In this document: positions 1 through 9,293 of the stretch, piece after piece
How positions within the stretch are numbered: the first letter of the stretch is position 1
How the letters are laid out: each line of letters starts with the position of its first letter
NCBI RefSeq assembly: GCF_000833025.1
Contig: NZ_CP010817.1
Span: 2,232,001 to 2,296,000 of the forward strand
Reading direction: 5' to 3'
Source: Myroides profundi
GTDB lineage: Bacteria > Bacteroidota > Bacteroidia > Flavobacteriales > Flavobacteriaceae
DNA length: 64,000 nt
The notes under the pieces: generated by a model
Databases searched by the model: none
What the model was told of the DNA's origin: nothing
Seen by the model: the letters and a program-made list of their open reading frames with translations, nothing else
Made by a program: the position numbers and the translations under genes

Positions 1-939
1 TATATAAGCAATACCGTATCCTATCTTCTCTAAATTAGAGACTACATTACTTTCCTTAACCTTTTTAAAATAAACTAGATTTAAAGAAGGCAAATAATAC
101 AAGTGAAACTGTTTTATAAACTCCACTCCCATCTGATAGGTATTATCATTCATATTAAAGGTGACCTCTTCATTCTCTAACGATATTTTACCCATCTTGA
201 TTTTAGCTTCTTGCGTGATCAGTGTACGATTCACCATTTCATTCATACCGAAGGCTCCTATACTCCCTACACTGATGTACGAATTAAACTTTAAAGTTCT
301 TAAGTAAGCGATCACACCTCTATCTGCTGTCATGGTTAGATATCCATTATCTCCTGTATCCAATAAGAATAGTCGTTTCACACTTCCCCCCATTTCTACC
401 GGAACCATAATTCTACTTTTTTGCTCCGTAGGATAAGTATCGACAGGGGTAAAATTATTAGTCAATATAGTATTCACTAACTCTGGTGACAAATCGTGTA
501 ATAAGATTTCCTTTTTGATAGGGTCTATCTCTAATATCTTATCCTTATAGATAACATTCCCTAAGATACCATCGATTTTATAACAACTAAATATAGGGTC
601 GTTAATCATCGGAAAGCTCTCAAAGTCTGTAAACGGCAAATGGCGAAAAGTATAATTTCCCACCTTTAGACTATCTACATATATGGTCTGAACTGCTTGT
701 ACAACATTATTAGCATCTACTGCAGCTATATTTTCTCCATGATAGAATTCTGAAAGCAAACTACTTCTAATAGACAATCCATCCCACCCTGTGTCAAATA
801 AGAACTTCATCGGCTTATTATTAACCTGCAAGTCTACGAGCATCCAACCAGACTCATCGTCATAAGGCAAACGAATAGTCTGTGCATAGCCCACTATAGA
901 CACTAAAAAGAAGAAGAAAATCAGTTTTAAAGCTTTCAT
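1..939 (-). CDS. Retropepsin-like aspartic protease family protein, 3' end beyond window
   Basis: The frame is open from an ATG at 939 down to base 1 (313 codons, no stop), so the C-terminus lies outside the window. It starts with a hydrophobic signal peptide ending in GYAQ near residue 20, so the product is probably exported. Two aspartic-protease-type motifs are visible, FDTGWDG with Asp near residue 49 and LLDTGDNG with Asp near residue 194, the arrangement of two-lobed retropepsin-like proteins (aspartyl protease family PF13650/PF13975). Both lobes appear complete. The natural substrate is unknown. It has no visible operon partner in the window, and rlmD is divergent to it. The fold assignment is fairly sure, catalytic activity is inferred. 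Confidence 0.8.
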   Translation of the reverse strand, partial: MKALKLIFFFFLVSIVGYAQTIRLPYDDESGWMLVDLQVNNKPMKFLFDTGWDGLSIRSSLLSEFYHGENIAAVDANNVVQAVQTIYVDSLKVGNYTFRHLPFTDFESFPMINDPIFSCYKIDGILGNVIYKDKILEIDPIKKEILLHDLSPELVNTILTNNFTPVDTYPTEQKSRIMVPVEMGGSVKRLFLLDTGDNGYLTMTADRGVIAYLRTLKFNSYISVGSIGAFGMNEMVNRTLITQEAKIKMGKISLENEEVTFNMNDNTYQMGVEFIKQFHLYYLPSLNLVYFKKVKESNVVSNLEKIGYGIAYI

Positions 940-1230
940 ATAATATAAATTGATTAATACCCTAAGTTAGATAATTTATCAATCCCTTTTCTATAATTAT
1001 GATTAATACACATGCTTTTTAACAAACAGAATTAGGTAGAGACAACCAGAGATCACAAAAACTTTCTATTCCTTAAGATTCCTATTTAACTACTTATACT
1101 AACGACTATAACACCATAATTTCGCCAATAACTACACTAAACTAATATTCAATCACTTACACACAAAACACCGCTTATATAAACTCATTATGAATAAGCA
1201 TCAACTATACTTATCAAATGAAATTAAACT
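940..1230. other. Intergenic region between divergent genes
   Basis: AT-rich spacer between the protease and rlmD with no convincing reading frame, RNA or repeat. The only signal recognised is the rlmD -7 element at its right end. A weak match (TAACTTAG on the minus strand near 975) could be the protease promoter. Confidence 0.5.
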
Positions 1231-1238
1231 TATTTTTG
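1231..1238 (+). promoter_or_regulatory. Bacteroidota -7 promoter element for rlmD
   Basis: TATTTTTG matches the Bacteroidetes -7 consensus TAnnTTTG exactly. Only four bases separate it from the rlmD ATG at 1243, so transcription would begin on or next to the start codon and the mRNA would be leaderless. The same four-base gap is seen for smpB and the ABC transporter in this window. Confidence 0.65.
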
Positions 1239-1242
1239 CGGC

Positions 1243-2655
1243 ATGAGTAGAAAAAGAACAGAAAGAATCGTATTCGAAAACGTAGAAGTCCTTGATGCAG
1301 GTGCAAAAGGCGTTTCGGTAGCTAAAGCTCCAGATGGGAAAGTAATCTTTATTCCTAACGTAGTTCCGGGAGATGTGGTAGATGTGCAGACTTTCAAAAA
1401 ACGCAAAGCGTATTATGAAGGGAAAGCTGTGAAATTCCACAAATTTTCTGAACATAGAATAGAGCCAGTATGTGAACACTTCGGAGCTTGTGGTGGATGT
1501 AAATGGCAAAATATGAACTATGCACAACAGTTATTCTATAAGAACCAAGAGGTTTTTAATAACTTAAAGCGCATAGGTAAAATTGAATTACCTGAATTCG
1601 AACCTATCTTAGGATCTGAAGAAACATTGTTCTACAGAAACAAGATGGAATTCTCTTTCTCTAACGCTCGCTGGTTAACACCAGAAGAAGTAGCTAGTGG
1701 AGAAGAAATGGGTAAAGAAAATGCATTAGGATTCCACATCCCTAAAATGTGGGACAAAATCTTAGACATCAAAAAATGTCACTTACAACAAGATCCTTCT
1801 AATGAAATCAGAAATGAAATCAGAAGATTCGCTAACGAGCATAATTTAGCTTTCTTTAATCCACGTGAGCAAGAAGGTCTGTTGCGTACATTGATGATCA
1901 GAACTGCTTCTACAGGTGAAGTAATGGTGATGATTCAATTCTTCTATGACAACAAAGAAGAACGCGAGTTATTATTAGACTTCTTAGCAGAGCGCTTCCC
2001 TATGATTACATCATTACAGTATGTAGTCAATGGTAAAGCGAATGATACTATCTATGATCAAGATGTAGTGCTTTATAAAGGACGTGATTATATCTTAGAA
2101 GAAATGGAAGGACTTAAATTTAGCATCAATGCTAAGTCGTTCTACCAAACTAATTCTGAGCAAGCATACGAACTATACAAAATCACAAGAGACTATGCAG
2201 GTCTTACAGGTAACGAATTAGTATATGACTTATATACAGGTACAGGTACTATCGCTCAGTTCGTTTCTAAAAAGGCTGGTAAAGTAGTCGGTGTTGAAGC
2301 TGTACCAGAAGCAATAGAAGATGCTAAACTGAATGCTGAACGCAATAATATTACGAACTGTGATTTCTTCGTAGGAGATATGAAAAATGTATTTAACGAT
2401 GAGTTCATAGCGACACATGGACATCCAGACGTTATCATTACTGACCCTCCTCGTGATGGAATGCATAAAGATGTAGTAGAAATGCTATTAAAAGTAGGTG
2501 CAAAACGCATCGTATACGTAAGCTGTAACTCTGCTACACAAGCACGTGACTTAGCTCTTATGGATCACAAATATAAAGTGATCAAAGTACGTCCTGTGGA
2601 TATGTTCCCTCAGACGCATCACGTAGAAAACGTAGTTCTATTAGAACTGAGATAA
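1243..2655 (+). CDS. rlmD: 23S rRNA (uracil-C5)-methyltransferase RlmD
   Basis: Transfers a methyl group from S-adenosylmethionine to C5 of a uracil in 23S rRNA (U1939 in E. coli numbering). A TRAM RNA-binding domain fills about residues 1-65. The [4Fe-4S] ligands of RumA/RlmD are present as C77-x5-C83-x2-C86 plus C179. The SAM site is LVYDLYTGTGT near residue 325, and the catalytic cysteine is C428 in YVSCNS; the C-terminal HHVENV carries the general-base Glu. Length (470 aa) is usual. Start at 1243 is fixed by the conserved N-terminus and the promoter four bases upstream. In many flavobacteria rlmD sits beside DUF6452/DUF6048 genes; here those lie 6 kb away, with other genes between. Cytoplasmic, housekeeping. 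Confidence 0.95.
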   Translation: MSRKRTERIVFENVEVLDAGAKGVSVAKAPDGKVIFIPNVVPGDVVDVQTFKKRKAYYEGKAVKFHKFSEHRIEPVCEHFGACGGCKWQNMNYAQQLFYKNQEVFNNLKRIGKIELPEFEPILGSEETLFYRNKMEFSFSNARWLTPEEVASGEEMGKENALGFHIPKMWDKILDIKKCHLQQDPSNEIRNEIRRFANEHNLAFFNPREQEGLLRTLMIRTASTGEVMVMIQFFYDNKEERELLLDFLAERFPMITSLQYVVNGKANDTIYDQDVVLYKGRDYILEEMEGLKFSINAKSFYQTNSEQAYELYKITRDYAGLTGNELVYDLYTGTGTIAQFVSKKAGKVVGVEAVPEAIEDAKLNAERNNITNCDFFVGDMKNVFNDEFIATHGHPDVIITDPPRDGMHKDVVEMLLKVGAKRIVYVSCNSATQARDLALMDHKYKVIKVRPVDMFPQTHHVENVVLLELR

Positions 2656-2675
2656 CAAATAATAAACTAACAACA

Positions 2676-2704
2676 AAAGGCAATCATCTTGGTTGCCTTT
2701 TATC
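2676..2704 (+). terminator. Rho-independent terminator of rlmD
   Basis: Stem AAAGGCAA / TTGCCTTT around a nine-base loop, followed by TTTT, 20 bases after the rlmD stop. Confidence 0.75.
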
Positions 2705-2720
2705 TTATAAAACGATAACG

Positions 2721-3050
2721 ATGAACCAAGATAATAATATTCCTGCCGAAGCTTTAAAGAATCTTGTAGGAGATATCGGATTCTGTCTAGTCTCTGCTAA
2801 AATCATGATCGAAGGCGAGAAAGTAGACTATATGTACCGAGAAGAACCAAACTCTGATACTGATAGTGGATGGAGATTCTTAAGCAATACAGAAGATGAA
2901 GCATACTTAGATAATCCTGACAATACAGATATCTATAGTGTGAATGCTGTAGCTCATAATGACAAAGCTATTATCCCTTATCTAAACGCTCCTGTAGGAA
3001 GTGAACTAGGTCGTGTAGAAGGAACGGATGAGTTCGAAGTGTTAGATTAA
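2721..3050 (+). CDS. DUF2185 domain protein (Imm33-like immunity-type fold)
   Basis: Small acidic soluble protein of 109 aa with no signal peptide. The body, with SAKIMIEG, YMYREEP, SGWRFLSN and the SVNAVAHND/IIPYLNAPVGS segments, matches the DUF2185 family, which overlaps the immunity-protein family Imm33. Proteins of this type often occur as lone paralogues with no toxin next door, and none is visible here. It starts 66 bases after rlmD beyond a terminator, so it probably has its own promoter, but no good -7 match was found. Biochemical function is not known. Family assignment is good from memory; an immunity role is inference only. Confidence 0.8.
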   Translation: MNQDNNIPAEALKNLVGDIGFCLVSAKIMIEGEKVDYMYREEPNSDTDSGWRFLSNTEDEAYLDNPDNTDIYSVNAVAHNDKAIIPYLNAPVGSELGRVEGTDEFEVLD

Positions 3051-3069
3051 TTAATTCTACAAATGATGT

Positions 3070-3096
3070 AAAAGCTCTCTTTTGAAGAGCTTTTTA
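3070..3096 (+). terminator. Rho-independent terminator
   Basis: AAAAGCTCT / AGAGCTTTTT hairpin 20 bases after the DUF2185 stop, followed by a T-rich run. Confidence 0.75.
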
Positions 3097-3336
3097 TATT
3101 TTAACTATAGATTATATCTTAATCCAACTCTAATCAATGTTAAGAATAAAGATAAATTAATTATACTGAATTGATCTTACTCAATTACTAATACGTAATA
3201 CTTACTTCACTTTAAACACGAACCAAATACTCGCTAAATTAAATAAATGCAAGGTTAAAGTTAACATTGTCGAAATTTGTCTTAATTTTATATTAATTAT
3301 AGATTACTTTTACTTCAATATAAAAACAACCAAAAG

Positions 3337-4191
3337 ATGAAAAAAATTCTAACTGCACTTTTACTACCTATGCTAACCTTAATTTCGTGTAGTAGCGATG
3401 ATAATAACGCAGAGCAAGAACGAAGTGGACGTCTTATCCTTGAGGCTAGAACACTAGAAACTCGCGTAAATAAACCTCTGTACTTCCTTGTTAAAAATCA
3501 AGATGGAGACTATATCACAACAGAAGCTACGATAACCAATCTAACTAGTGATGAAAGTGTATCTAAACAAGGGCGTTTTAAACCATTAAAAGTTGGTGAA
3601 TATACTTTTCAAGCTAAAGCTAGTAATGGAAAGGCTTTATACCATGACAGTAATACTGTCACTGTTAAAGTAACCGAACCTACTGAAAAAACATTCTATC
3701 TCAATGGTACTACCTACCAGGTAGATAAAGCTACCTTAAGCATCGTAAGAACACAGTATAAAGATGAGTCTGGAAAAGAGGTTATTAGCGATGTCATTGT
3801 TTCAGAACCTGCTAACACATACCACAATGAATATATTTTAAAATTAGAAGCAAGCAAACCTGTAAGCGCTACTATGACAGTTTCTTTTTTAGTTCCGAAT
3901 GCTTCTGTTAAGAGTGTTGATGGAAAAATTACTGACTTTGGAAAACGTATATATCCACATGAAATAGCAGAAACCCAACTAACTAGTATCGTAACATATA
4001 GTGAGATAGAAAATGGCATGATTAGCATTATTAATTCTTATCCAAATACAGACCTTGAATTCTATTTCTTAACAACTCCTAAAGAGGATGTAAAAGAACA
4101 AGTACTAAATAAAAGCTACTTCGAACTTAAACTAAAAGATAAACGTATTGACTACGTTGGAGATGTAACATTCACAGAAATTATAGAGTAA
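3337..4191 (+). CDS. Putative outer-membrane lipoprotein
   Basis: I do not recognise this 284-aa protein. It begins with a lipoprotein signal peptide (MKKILTALLLP... LISCSSDDNN, lipid-bearing Cys near residue 18) followed by acidic residues, so it should be lipidated and face the periplasm or cell surface. Residues about 30-115 look like an Ig-like or cadherin-type beta-sandwich (regular polar/hydrophobic alternation, VTVKVTEPTEKTFYLNG linker), and the rest is also beta-rich. A near -7 element (TACTTTTA) lies about 30 bases upstream. It is monocistronic: hairpins lie on both sides. Possible roles are surface binding or a cargo protein; nothing in the sequence selects between them. Confidence 0.75.
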   Translation: MKKILTALLLPMLTLISCSSDDNNAEQERSGRLILEARTLETRVNKPLYFLVKNQDGDYITTEATITNLTSDESVSKQGRFKPLKVGEYTFQAKASNGKALYHDSNTVTVKVTEPTEKTFYLNGTTYQVDKATLSIVRTQYKDESGKEVISDVIVSEPANTYHNEYILKLEASKPVSATMTVSFLVPNASVKSVDGKITDFGKRIYPHEIAETQLTSIVTYSEIENGMISIINSYPNTDLEFYFLTTPKEDVKEQVLNKSYFELKLKDKRIDYVGDVTFTEIIE

Positions 4192-4229
4192 ACAGATTCT
4201 TCAGTCCATACTGAAAAGATATAAACGAT

Positions 4230-4255
4230 AAGAGAGAGGCTAGCCTCTCTCTTTA
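4230..4255. terminator. Bidirectional terminator between convergent genes
   Basis: AGAGAGAGGCTAGCCTCTCTCT is a perfect 22-base palindrome with A/T-rich flanks, placed between the lipoprotein gene (+) and lutC (-), so it can serve both. Confidence 0.8.
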
Positions 4256-4266
4256 TTTATTACGTA

Positions 4267-4845
4267 CTATCTTAAAATCACAGTCAGACCTTTTGGTCCA
4301 TGTGCTCCTACTACTAAAGCTTGTTCAATATCTGCAGTCTTAGAAGGACCTGATATATAGACCCCAAAGCCTTTCTCACTCGGTGTAATCAGTTTATATC
4401 CTTCATGCATATTATTCACTAATTTAGAACGATCTAAGACAATAACTAAATACTGTGTGATGAAGTATAGAGCTTTGTGCTTAAGTTGCTGTGGAAGCCA
4501 TATACACCCATTCTCACATACTCCAAAGGCTCCTTCTACAATAGCTAAATCCACATTATTTAAGTCATTAGGGCTTTCTACACTATCAGGATCTAAAGTT
4601 GTCAAGTGAATACCATTTACCACTGAAGCAATTTCTTTTGCCTCTGGATAAAGAGCGCGAATCACTTCATTGATATCTTCACCCTCTTTTAAGATTATAG
4701 CATCACCTCCAACTGCTTTAGACACTTCTATGAATTGGGTTAATTTATCGTCAAACTCAATTGCAGACAGATTCATTTGCGGCTTGTCAAAGACCTGTTT
4801 TGTATTGCGTCTTATATTATTTAATATTTGATCTCTACTACTCAT
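4267..4845 (-). CDS. lutC: Lactate utilization protein LutC (LUD domain)
   Basis: Third subunit of the LutABC L-lactate dehydrogenase system, which oxidises L-lactate to pyruvate through iron-sulfur proteins. The 192-aa LUD/YkgG domain is complete: SSRDQILNNIRR at the N-terminus, the AIVEGAFGVCENGCIWLP segment near residue 105, and SGPSKTADIEQALVVGAHGP near 165. It is the last gene of a four-gene minus-strand operon and starts eight bases after the lutB stop. Slightly short against B. subtilis LutC (about 240 aa) but typical of Bacteroidota. Cytoplasmic or membrane-associated. Confidence 0.92.
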   Translation of the reverse strand: MSSRDQILNNIRRNTKQVFDKPQMNLSAIEFDDKLTQFIEVSKAVGGDAIILKEGEDINEVIRALYPEAKEIASVVNGIHLTTLDPDSVESPNDLNNVDLAIVEGAFGVCENGCIWLPQQLKHKALYFITQYLVIVLDRSKLVNNMHEGYKLITPSEKGFGVYISGPSKTADIEQALVVGAHGPKGLTVILR

Positions 4846-4852
4846 AACTCCC

Positions 4853-6226
4853 CTATTGTTTCTTTACTTTTCCTTTTTTCCACATTTCTGTAAACGACTC
4901 TTTTGCAAAATTCGGTAGGTTACGCCCGTCTTCCCATTCTTTTAACCCAAAAGTCAGAGAACGCGGTGCATATTTTGCCAATGAACTAAACTTCAAACTC
5001 GTTCTAAACAAAGCAGGATGAGTAAACAAAAATTGCATTCCTGTTGATATTAGTTTTTTAGATGAATTAGCCTTGCCTAAAGAATCTAAATCTTGACGCC
5101 ATTTATAGATTTGATCAGCTAAGTCTATTTTCACTGGACATACATTATTACAAGAATAACATAGAGAACAAGCAGATAGATTCTCACTGTGTTTAACAGG
5201 ATCCTTAAGCATTCCTAAGTTAATTCCTATTGGCCCAGGGATAAAGTAAGTATAAGAATATCCTCCACTACGTCTGTACACAGGGCAAGTATTCATACAT
5301 GCTCCACAGCGAATACAATTAAGAGATTTGATATGTTCTTCATTGCTCAATATTTCACTTCTTCCATTATCCACTAAGATGATGTGAAACTCCCCTCCTT
5401 CGATTGGTTTTCTAAAATGAGAAGTATACGTAGTAGTTGGTTGTCCTGTTGCAGAGCGGGCTAATAATCTAGTAAACACACTTAAACTCTCATAATCTGG
5501 TATTAGTTTCTCTAACCCCATAGAGGCAATGTGTAGTTTAGACAATGAAGTTCCCATATCGGCATTTCCTTCATTGGTACAAACAACAATCTCTCCTGTG
5601 GCTGCTATACCGAAGTTCACTCCTGTAATTGCTGCATCAGCAGTAAGAAAATCATTGCGCAAAGAAGCTCTTGCTGCCCGAGTAAGATAAGTTGGATCAC
5701 TATTGCCTTTCTCTGTATTTAGTTTTTCGGCAAATAAATCTCCTACTTCTTCTCTCTTCATGTGGATAGCAGGAAGTACGATATGTGAAGGTGCAGTCCC
5801 ATTCAACTGTAAGATACGCTCTCCTAAATCACTTTCTACAACATCAATACCCTTGGTCTCTAAGTAATGATTAAGATCACATTCTTCTGTCAGCATAGAC
5901 TTGCTTTTCACTACTTTTTTTGCATTGTGCTTATTTAAGATCTCTGCCATGATAGCATTGTGCTCATCTGCATCTTTAGCCCAGTGTACTATCACTCCAT
6001 TAGCTATAGCATTTGCTTCAAACTGCTCAAGGTACATCGCTAGATTACTAACACTATGTAGTTTTATCTTCTCACCCATTGCTCTAAGGTCTTCCCATTC
6101 AGGAAGCGTCTTAGACATTCTATCTCTTTTCTCTCTTACAAACCACAGTGCATTATCATGCCAAGTAGCTTTCTCTTTATTCTGCTGAAACGCGTCAGCA
6201 TTCTGTGCATGTTTTGTACTACTCAT
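4853..6226 (-). CDS. lutB: Lactate utilization iron-sulfur protein LutB
   Basis: Iron-sulfur subunit of the LutABC lactate oxidation system. Residues about 60-290 form the LUD domain and two ferredoxin-like clusters follow: C304, C307, C310, C314 (CIRCGACMNTCPVY) and C353, C356, C359, C363 (CSLCYSCNNVCP). Length of 457 aa fits the family. Two bases separate it from lutA upstream and eight from lutC downstream, so the three are certainly co-transcribed and probably translationally coupled. Electrons would pass from the clusters to the respiratory chain. Confidence 0.94.
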   Translation of the reverse strand: MSSTKHAQNADAFQQNKEKATWHDNALWFVREKRDRMSKTLPEWEDLRAMGEKIKLHSVSNLAMYLEQFEANAIANGVIVHWAKDADEHNAIMAEILNKHNAKKVVKSKSMLTEECDLNHYLETKGIDVVESDLGERILQLNGTAPSHIVLPAIHMKREEVGDLFAEKLNTEKGNSDPTYLTRAARASLRNDFLTADAAITGVNFGIAATGEIVVCTNEGNADMGTSLSKLHIASMGLEKLIPDYESLSVFTRLLARSATGQPTTTYTSHFRKPIEGGEFHIILVDNGRSEILSNEEHIKSLNCIRCGACMNTCPVYRRSGGYSYTYFIPGPIGINLGMLKDPVKHSENLSACSLCYSCNNVCPVKIDLADQIYKWRQDLDSLGKANSSKKLISTGMQFLFTHPALFRTSLKFSSLAKYAPRSLTFGLKEWEDGRNLPNFAKESFTEMWKKGKVKKQ

Positions 6227-6228
6227 AA

Positions 6229-6969
6229 TTATAAACCTGAAGCTAGAATTTCTACAACATGAATCATCTTGATAGGCATCTTATTCTTATCTATGATCCC
6301 TCCCATATGCATTAGACATGAACTATCTGGCCCTGTTATATACTCTGCACCAGTAGCCACATGACAACTCACCTTATCATTCCCCATTCGGATAGAAATA
6401 GCTGGTTCTTCTATAGAAAACATCCCTCCAAAGCCACAACACTCATCTACTCGAGTAGGTTCTACTACTTCTACACCTTCTACAAGACTAAGCAAGGCTT
6501 TTACCTTAGAATAAGGTTTTATATTTAATTCACTAGCTGCTCCTAGCTTTAATTCTCTTAATCCATGGCAACTGTTGTGAAGGCTTACTTTATGAGGAAA
6601 CTTACCTGGCAATTTGTCAATCTTCAGGATATCGTGTAAGAATTCACAGATATCATACACCTTACCACTTACTTTACTCGTACAGCCTTCCTTCTCCATT
6701 AATCTCGGGTAAGTATCTTTTACAAACCCAACACAACTACCCGAAGGAGCAACTATATAGTCAAACTCTTCAAATAAATTATTAAACTGCTTCGCTAAAG
6801 GCAAAGCTTTATTCTCGAAACCTGCGTTAGCCATAGGTTGACCACAACAAGTCTGATCTACGGGATAATCTACTTCTACCCCAAAATGTGTCAATATTTT
6901 ATAACTTGCTAATGCCGCCTCAGGATAAACTGCGTTCACATAGCAAGGGATAAACAACCCAACTCTCAT
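6229..6969 (-). CDS. lutA: Lactate utilization protein LutA (CCG-domain Fe-S protein)
   Basis: 246-aa protein with the two cysteine-rich CCG domains typical of LutA/GlpC-type heterodisulfide-reductase-like subunits: TCCGQPMANAGF near residue 40 and DECCGFGGMFS near residue 176, with NSCHGLRELKL near 132. It works with LutB and LutC in oxidation of L-lactate to pyruvate. It follows the permease gene by 19 bases in the same operon. All the expected cysteines are present. Confidence 0.94.
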   Translation of the reverse strand: MRVGLFIPCYVNAVYPEAALASYKILTHFGVEVDYPVDQTCCGQPMANAGFENKALPLAKQFNNLFEEFDYIVAPSGSCVGFVKDTYPRLMEKEGCTSKVSGKVYDICEFLHDILKIDKLPGKFPHKVSLHNSCHGLRELKLGAASELNIKPYSKVKALLSLVEGVEVVEPTRVDECCGFGGMFSIEEPAISIRMGNDKVSCHVATGAEYITGPDSSCLMHMGGIIDKNKMPIKMIHVVEILASGL

Positions 6970-6988
6970 ATATCTATCTATTTAATTC

Positions 6989-8521
6989 TTAACTTCCAAT
7001 ATATACTATCAAGCCTGCTATTAAAATATATAACAATGCAAAACCGACAGCTTTTTTAAGGATAATACCTTCTTTACCTTGTTCTCCACAAGCTGTTGTA
7101 GCTACAGCAATACTCTGTGGAGAAATAATCTTTCCACCTGTAGCACCTGTTGTATTCGCTGCTGCCAACCATCCTTTATCTGCTCCAATCTTATCGGCAA
7201 CTGTAGCCTGTAACTTACCAAACAAGATATTAGACGAAGTATCACTACCTGTAAGAAAAGTACCTAATGCTCCTATGGCAGGCGCAAAGAATGGATAAAA
7301 TGCTCCTGTCGCTGTCGCTAAGGCTAACCCTAGAACAGTGATCATACCTGACAAATCCATTAAAGTAGATAAGGCGATTAAACAACATACTGTGATAACA
7401 GTCTTTTTTAATTGGACAGTTGTCTTGCCTAATAAAGCAAACAACCCACTTAGAGAAACTCCTTGTATAAGTCCTCCTATTAAAGAACTCACAAAGATGA
7501 GCACTCCTGTATCTGTTAGCCAATATATCCCTACAGTACGGATACCACCAGCTATATTAAAATTAAAATTCGTTTGAAATATCTCCCAATTAGATTTCAT
7601 CATCGTTGCAAAAGGAAACAGAGGGCTAGTCAATAAAACCAGTAATAAGATCAGCCCATATACACTCCATGCCTGAAAGATACTTAGAAGGCTAAAGCTG
7701 TGCTTCTCTATTTTACCTTCTTTCTTTGCCGTGATTTTTCCAAATAGGATAATAGTAATCACTGAGGCTATACTTCCTAAAATAGCAGGAGTCTCTGCTC
7801 CTATATATACCGCTGCATAATACTGAACAGCTAAGGTAACACCTCCTACCAGAAGACTTAAAATAATGTTCTTTGGGATAGCTTTTACAGATTTATCTGC
7901 TAATGTTACAATTAAAAATGGAACTAAAAACATCAATACTGCTAACTGCCAAACTACATGAGCACTAATCGTAGTAATCTGCTCTACCATCTCTACTTCT
8001 CTAGCCAAGACAATAACTGGAATACCAACAGCTCCAAAGGCTGTAGGCACACTATTAGCAATCAAACTAACAACGGCTGAGAACATGGGCTTAAAACCTA
8101 AACTAATCAAAATAGCTGCAGGAATAGCTACTGCTGTACCAAAACCTGCCATTCCTTCTAACAATCCTCCAAATCCCCAAGTCAGTAGTAATACTTGAAT
8201 AGATTTATCTGTTGAAATAGCCGAGAACTGTTGTTTAATAATCTCTATTTTCTGAGATTCTACTTGTACATTATAACTATAAATAGCCATTAAGATAATA
8301 ATCAAGATGGGAAAAACAGCTTTCACTATCCCATATACTACTGATAAAGAAGTATCTATCAAAGAGAGATTAAAACCAAATAACGCTATTAATGCTGTAA
8401 CAACTAAAGTAATACTGGCACTTTTCTCACCTGGTAACTTTAAAAAACCTAACAATACAATTAACAATATAACAGGGGTAACTGCTAATATTACCTGCAA
8501 ACCTGAAACAGTTTCTAACAT
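6989..8521 (-). CDS. lldP: L-lactate permease, LctP/LldP family
   Basis: Integral inner-membrane lactate/proton symporter of 510 aa with roughly 12-13 hydrophobic segments. Family landmarks include LLTWGFGGLLEGMAGFGTAV near residue 112, the AIGALGTFLTGSDTSSN stretch near 418 and TGATGGKIISPQS near 460. It is the first gene of the operon lldP-lutA-lutB-lutC, so uptake and oxidation of lactate are expressed together. A near-consensus -7 element on the minus strand (TATATTTA, about 30 bases upstream) is a plausible promoter. No lactate-responsive regulator gene is adjacent. Confidence 0.94.
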   Translation of the reverse strand: MLETVSGLQVILAVTPVILLIVLLGFLKLPGEKSASITLVVTALIALFGFNLSLIDTSLSVVYGIVKAVFPILIIILMAIYSYNVQVESQKIEIIKQQFSAISTDKSIQVLLLTWGFGGLLEGMAGFGTAVAIPAAILISLGFKPMFSAVVSLIANSVPTAFGAVGIPVIVLAREVEMVEQITTISAHVVWQLAVLMFLVPFLIVTLADKSVKAIPKNIILSLLVGGVTLAVQYYAAVYIGAETPAILGSIASVITIILFGKITAKKEGKIEKHSFSLLSIFQAWSVYGLILLLVLLTSPLFPFATMMKSNWEIFQTNFNFNIAGGIRTVGIYWLTDTGVLIFVSSLIGGLIQGVSLSGLFALLGKTTVQLKKTVITVCCLIALSTLMDLSGMITVLGLALATATGAFYPFFAPAIGALGTFLTGSDTSSNILFGKLQATVADKIGADKGWLAAANTTGATGGKIISPQSIAVATTACGEQGKEGIILKKAVGFALLYILIAGLIVYIGS

Positions 8522-8692
8522 TTTACTTAATCTTTACTTATCTTAGAACTTTAAATATAAGGCGTTATTTACAATTACTATGTTAATTACAGTCATAAAA
8601 ATCCAACAAACGTCACTATTTAGAATCTTTAAAGCAAAAACGAATCATTTTCTCTACATTTATTCTAAAACATTTATACTCTAAAAGTATAG

Positions 8693-8709
8693 AAGTTCAC
8701 TTCGAACTT
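8693..8709. promoter_or_regulatory. 17-bp palindrome AAGTTC-N5-GAACTT, possible operator
   Basis: A perfect 6-5-6 inverted repeat in the divergent space between the lldP operon and the DUF6452 gene. It ends 27 bases before the DUF6452 -7 element (TATTTTTG, 8737-8744). No neighbouring regulator gene points to a protein that binds it. Confidence 0.35.
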
Positions 8710-8774
8710 TTTTAAAGAGTTCTGAATTAGTTTTAGTATTTTTGACAACTTATATACAGAGATAAAAAATCTAT

Positions 8775-9293
8775 ATGAAAAAACTAATATTGGCAGTTGC
8801 GTTTCTAGGTTTAGGAAGTTTTGTGTTTAGCTCTTGCGAGAAAGACGACATTTGTGGTACGGAAGAACCTACTACCCCTAACTTTCTAATTGAATTCTAT
8901 AATTTCGAAGACCAAGGAATTGCTAAAAATGACTTAGTTGAAGCTTTTGTAGCTGGTAGAGAAAAAGATGTTATTAAAAGTAAAGCAAACAAATTACTGA
9001 TTCCTCTTCGATTAGATAACCAGGAGTCTGAATGGATCTTAAAATCAATAAGACGAACTCAGAATCAGACGGACACCCTTTATGATACATTGACATTTAA
9101 ATATAAAATCAATACGAAGTATCTGAATAAAGCGTGTGGATATGTCTCTACATTCTCTCTAAATCAAGATGGTACATCTCCTATGCTAAATGGAGAATCT
9201 CAACAAACGAGTGGTAACTGGATCAAACATTATACAACTGAAACAAATGAAATTCAAGATAGTAAAAAAGCACACTTCAAAATATATTATTAA
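8775..9293 (+). CDS. DUF6452 family lipoprotein
   Basis: 172-aa exported protein with a lipoprotein signal peptide (FVFSSCEKDDICG, lipid-bearing Cys near residue 20). The pattern CEKDDIC...TPNFLIEFY is that of the flavobacterial DUF6452 family, usually encoded directly before a DUF6048 gene, as here. Its last 47 bases overlap the start of that gene in another frame, suggesting coupled translation. A consensus -7 element (TATTTTTG, 8737-8744) lies 30 bases before the ATG. Function unknown; an envelope role with DUF6048 is inferred from the conserved pairing. Confidence 0.85.
   Translation: MKKLILAVAFLGLGSFVFSSCEKDDICGTEEPTTPNFLIEFYNFEDQGIAKNDLVEAFVAGREKDVIKSKANKLLIPLRLDNQESEWILKSIRRTQNQTDTLYDTLTFKYKINTKYLNKACGYVSTFSLNQDGTSPMLNGESQQTSGNWIKHYTTETNEIQDSKKAHFKIYY

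Noticed and set aside
9190..9246. N-terminal extension of the DUF6048 protein
   Set aside because: It would place about 20 extra residues before the signal peptide.
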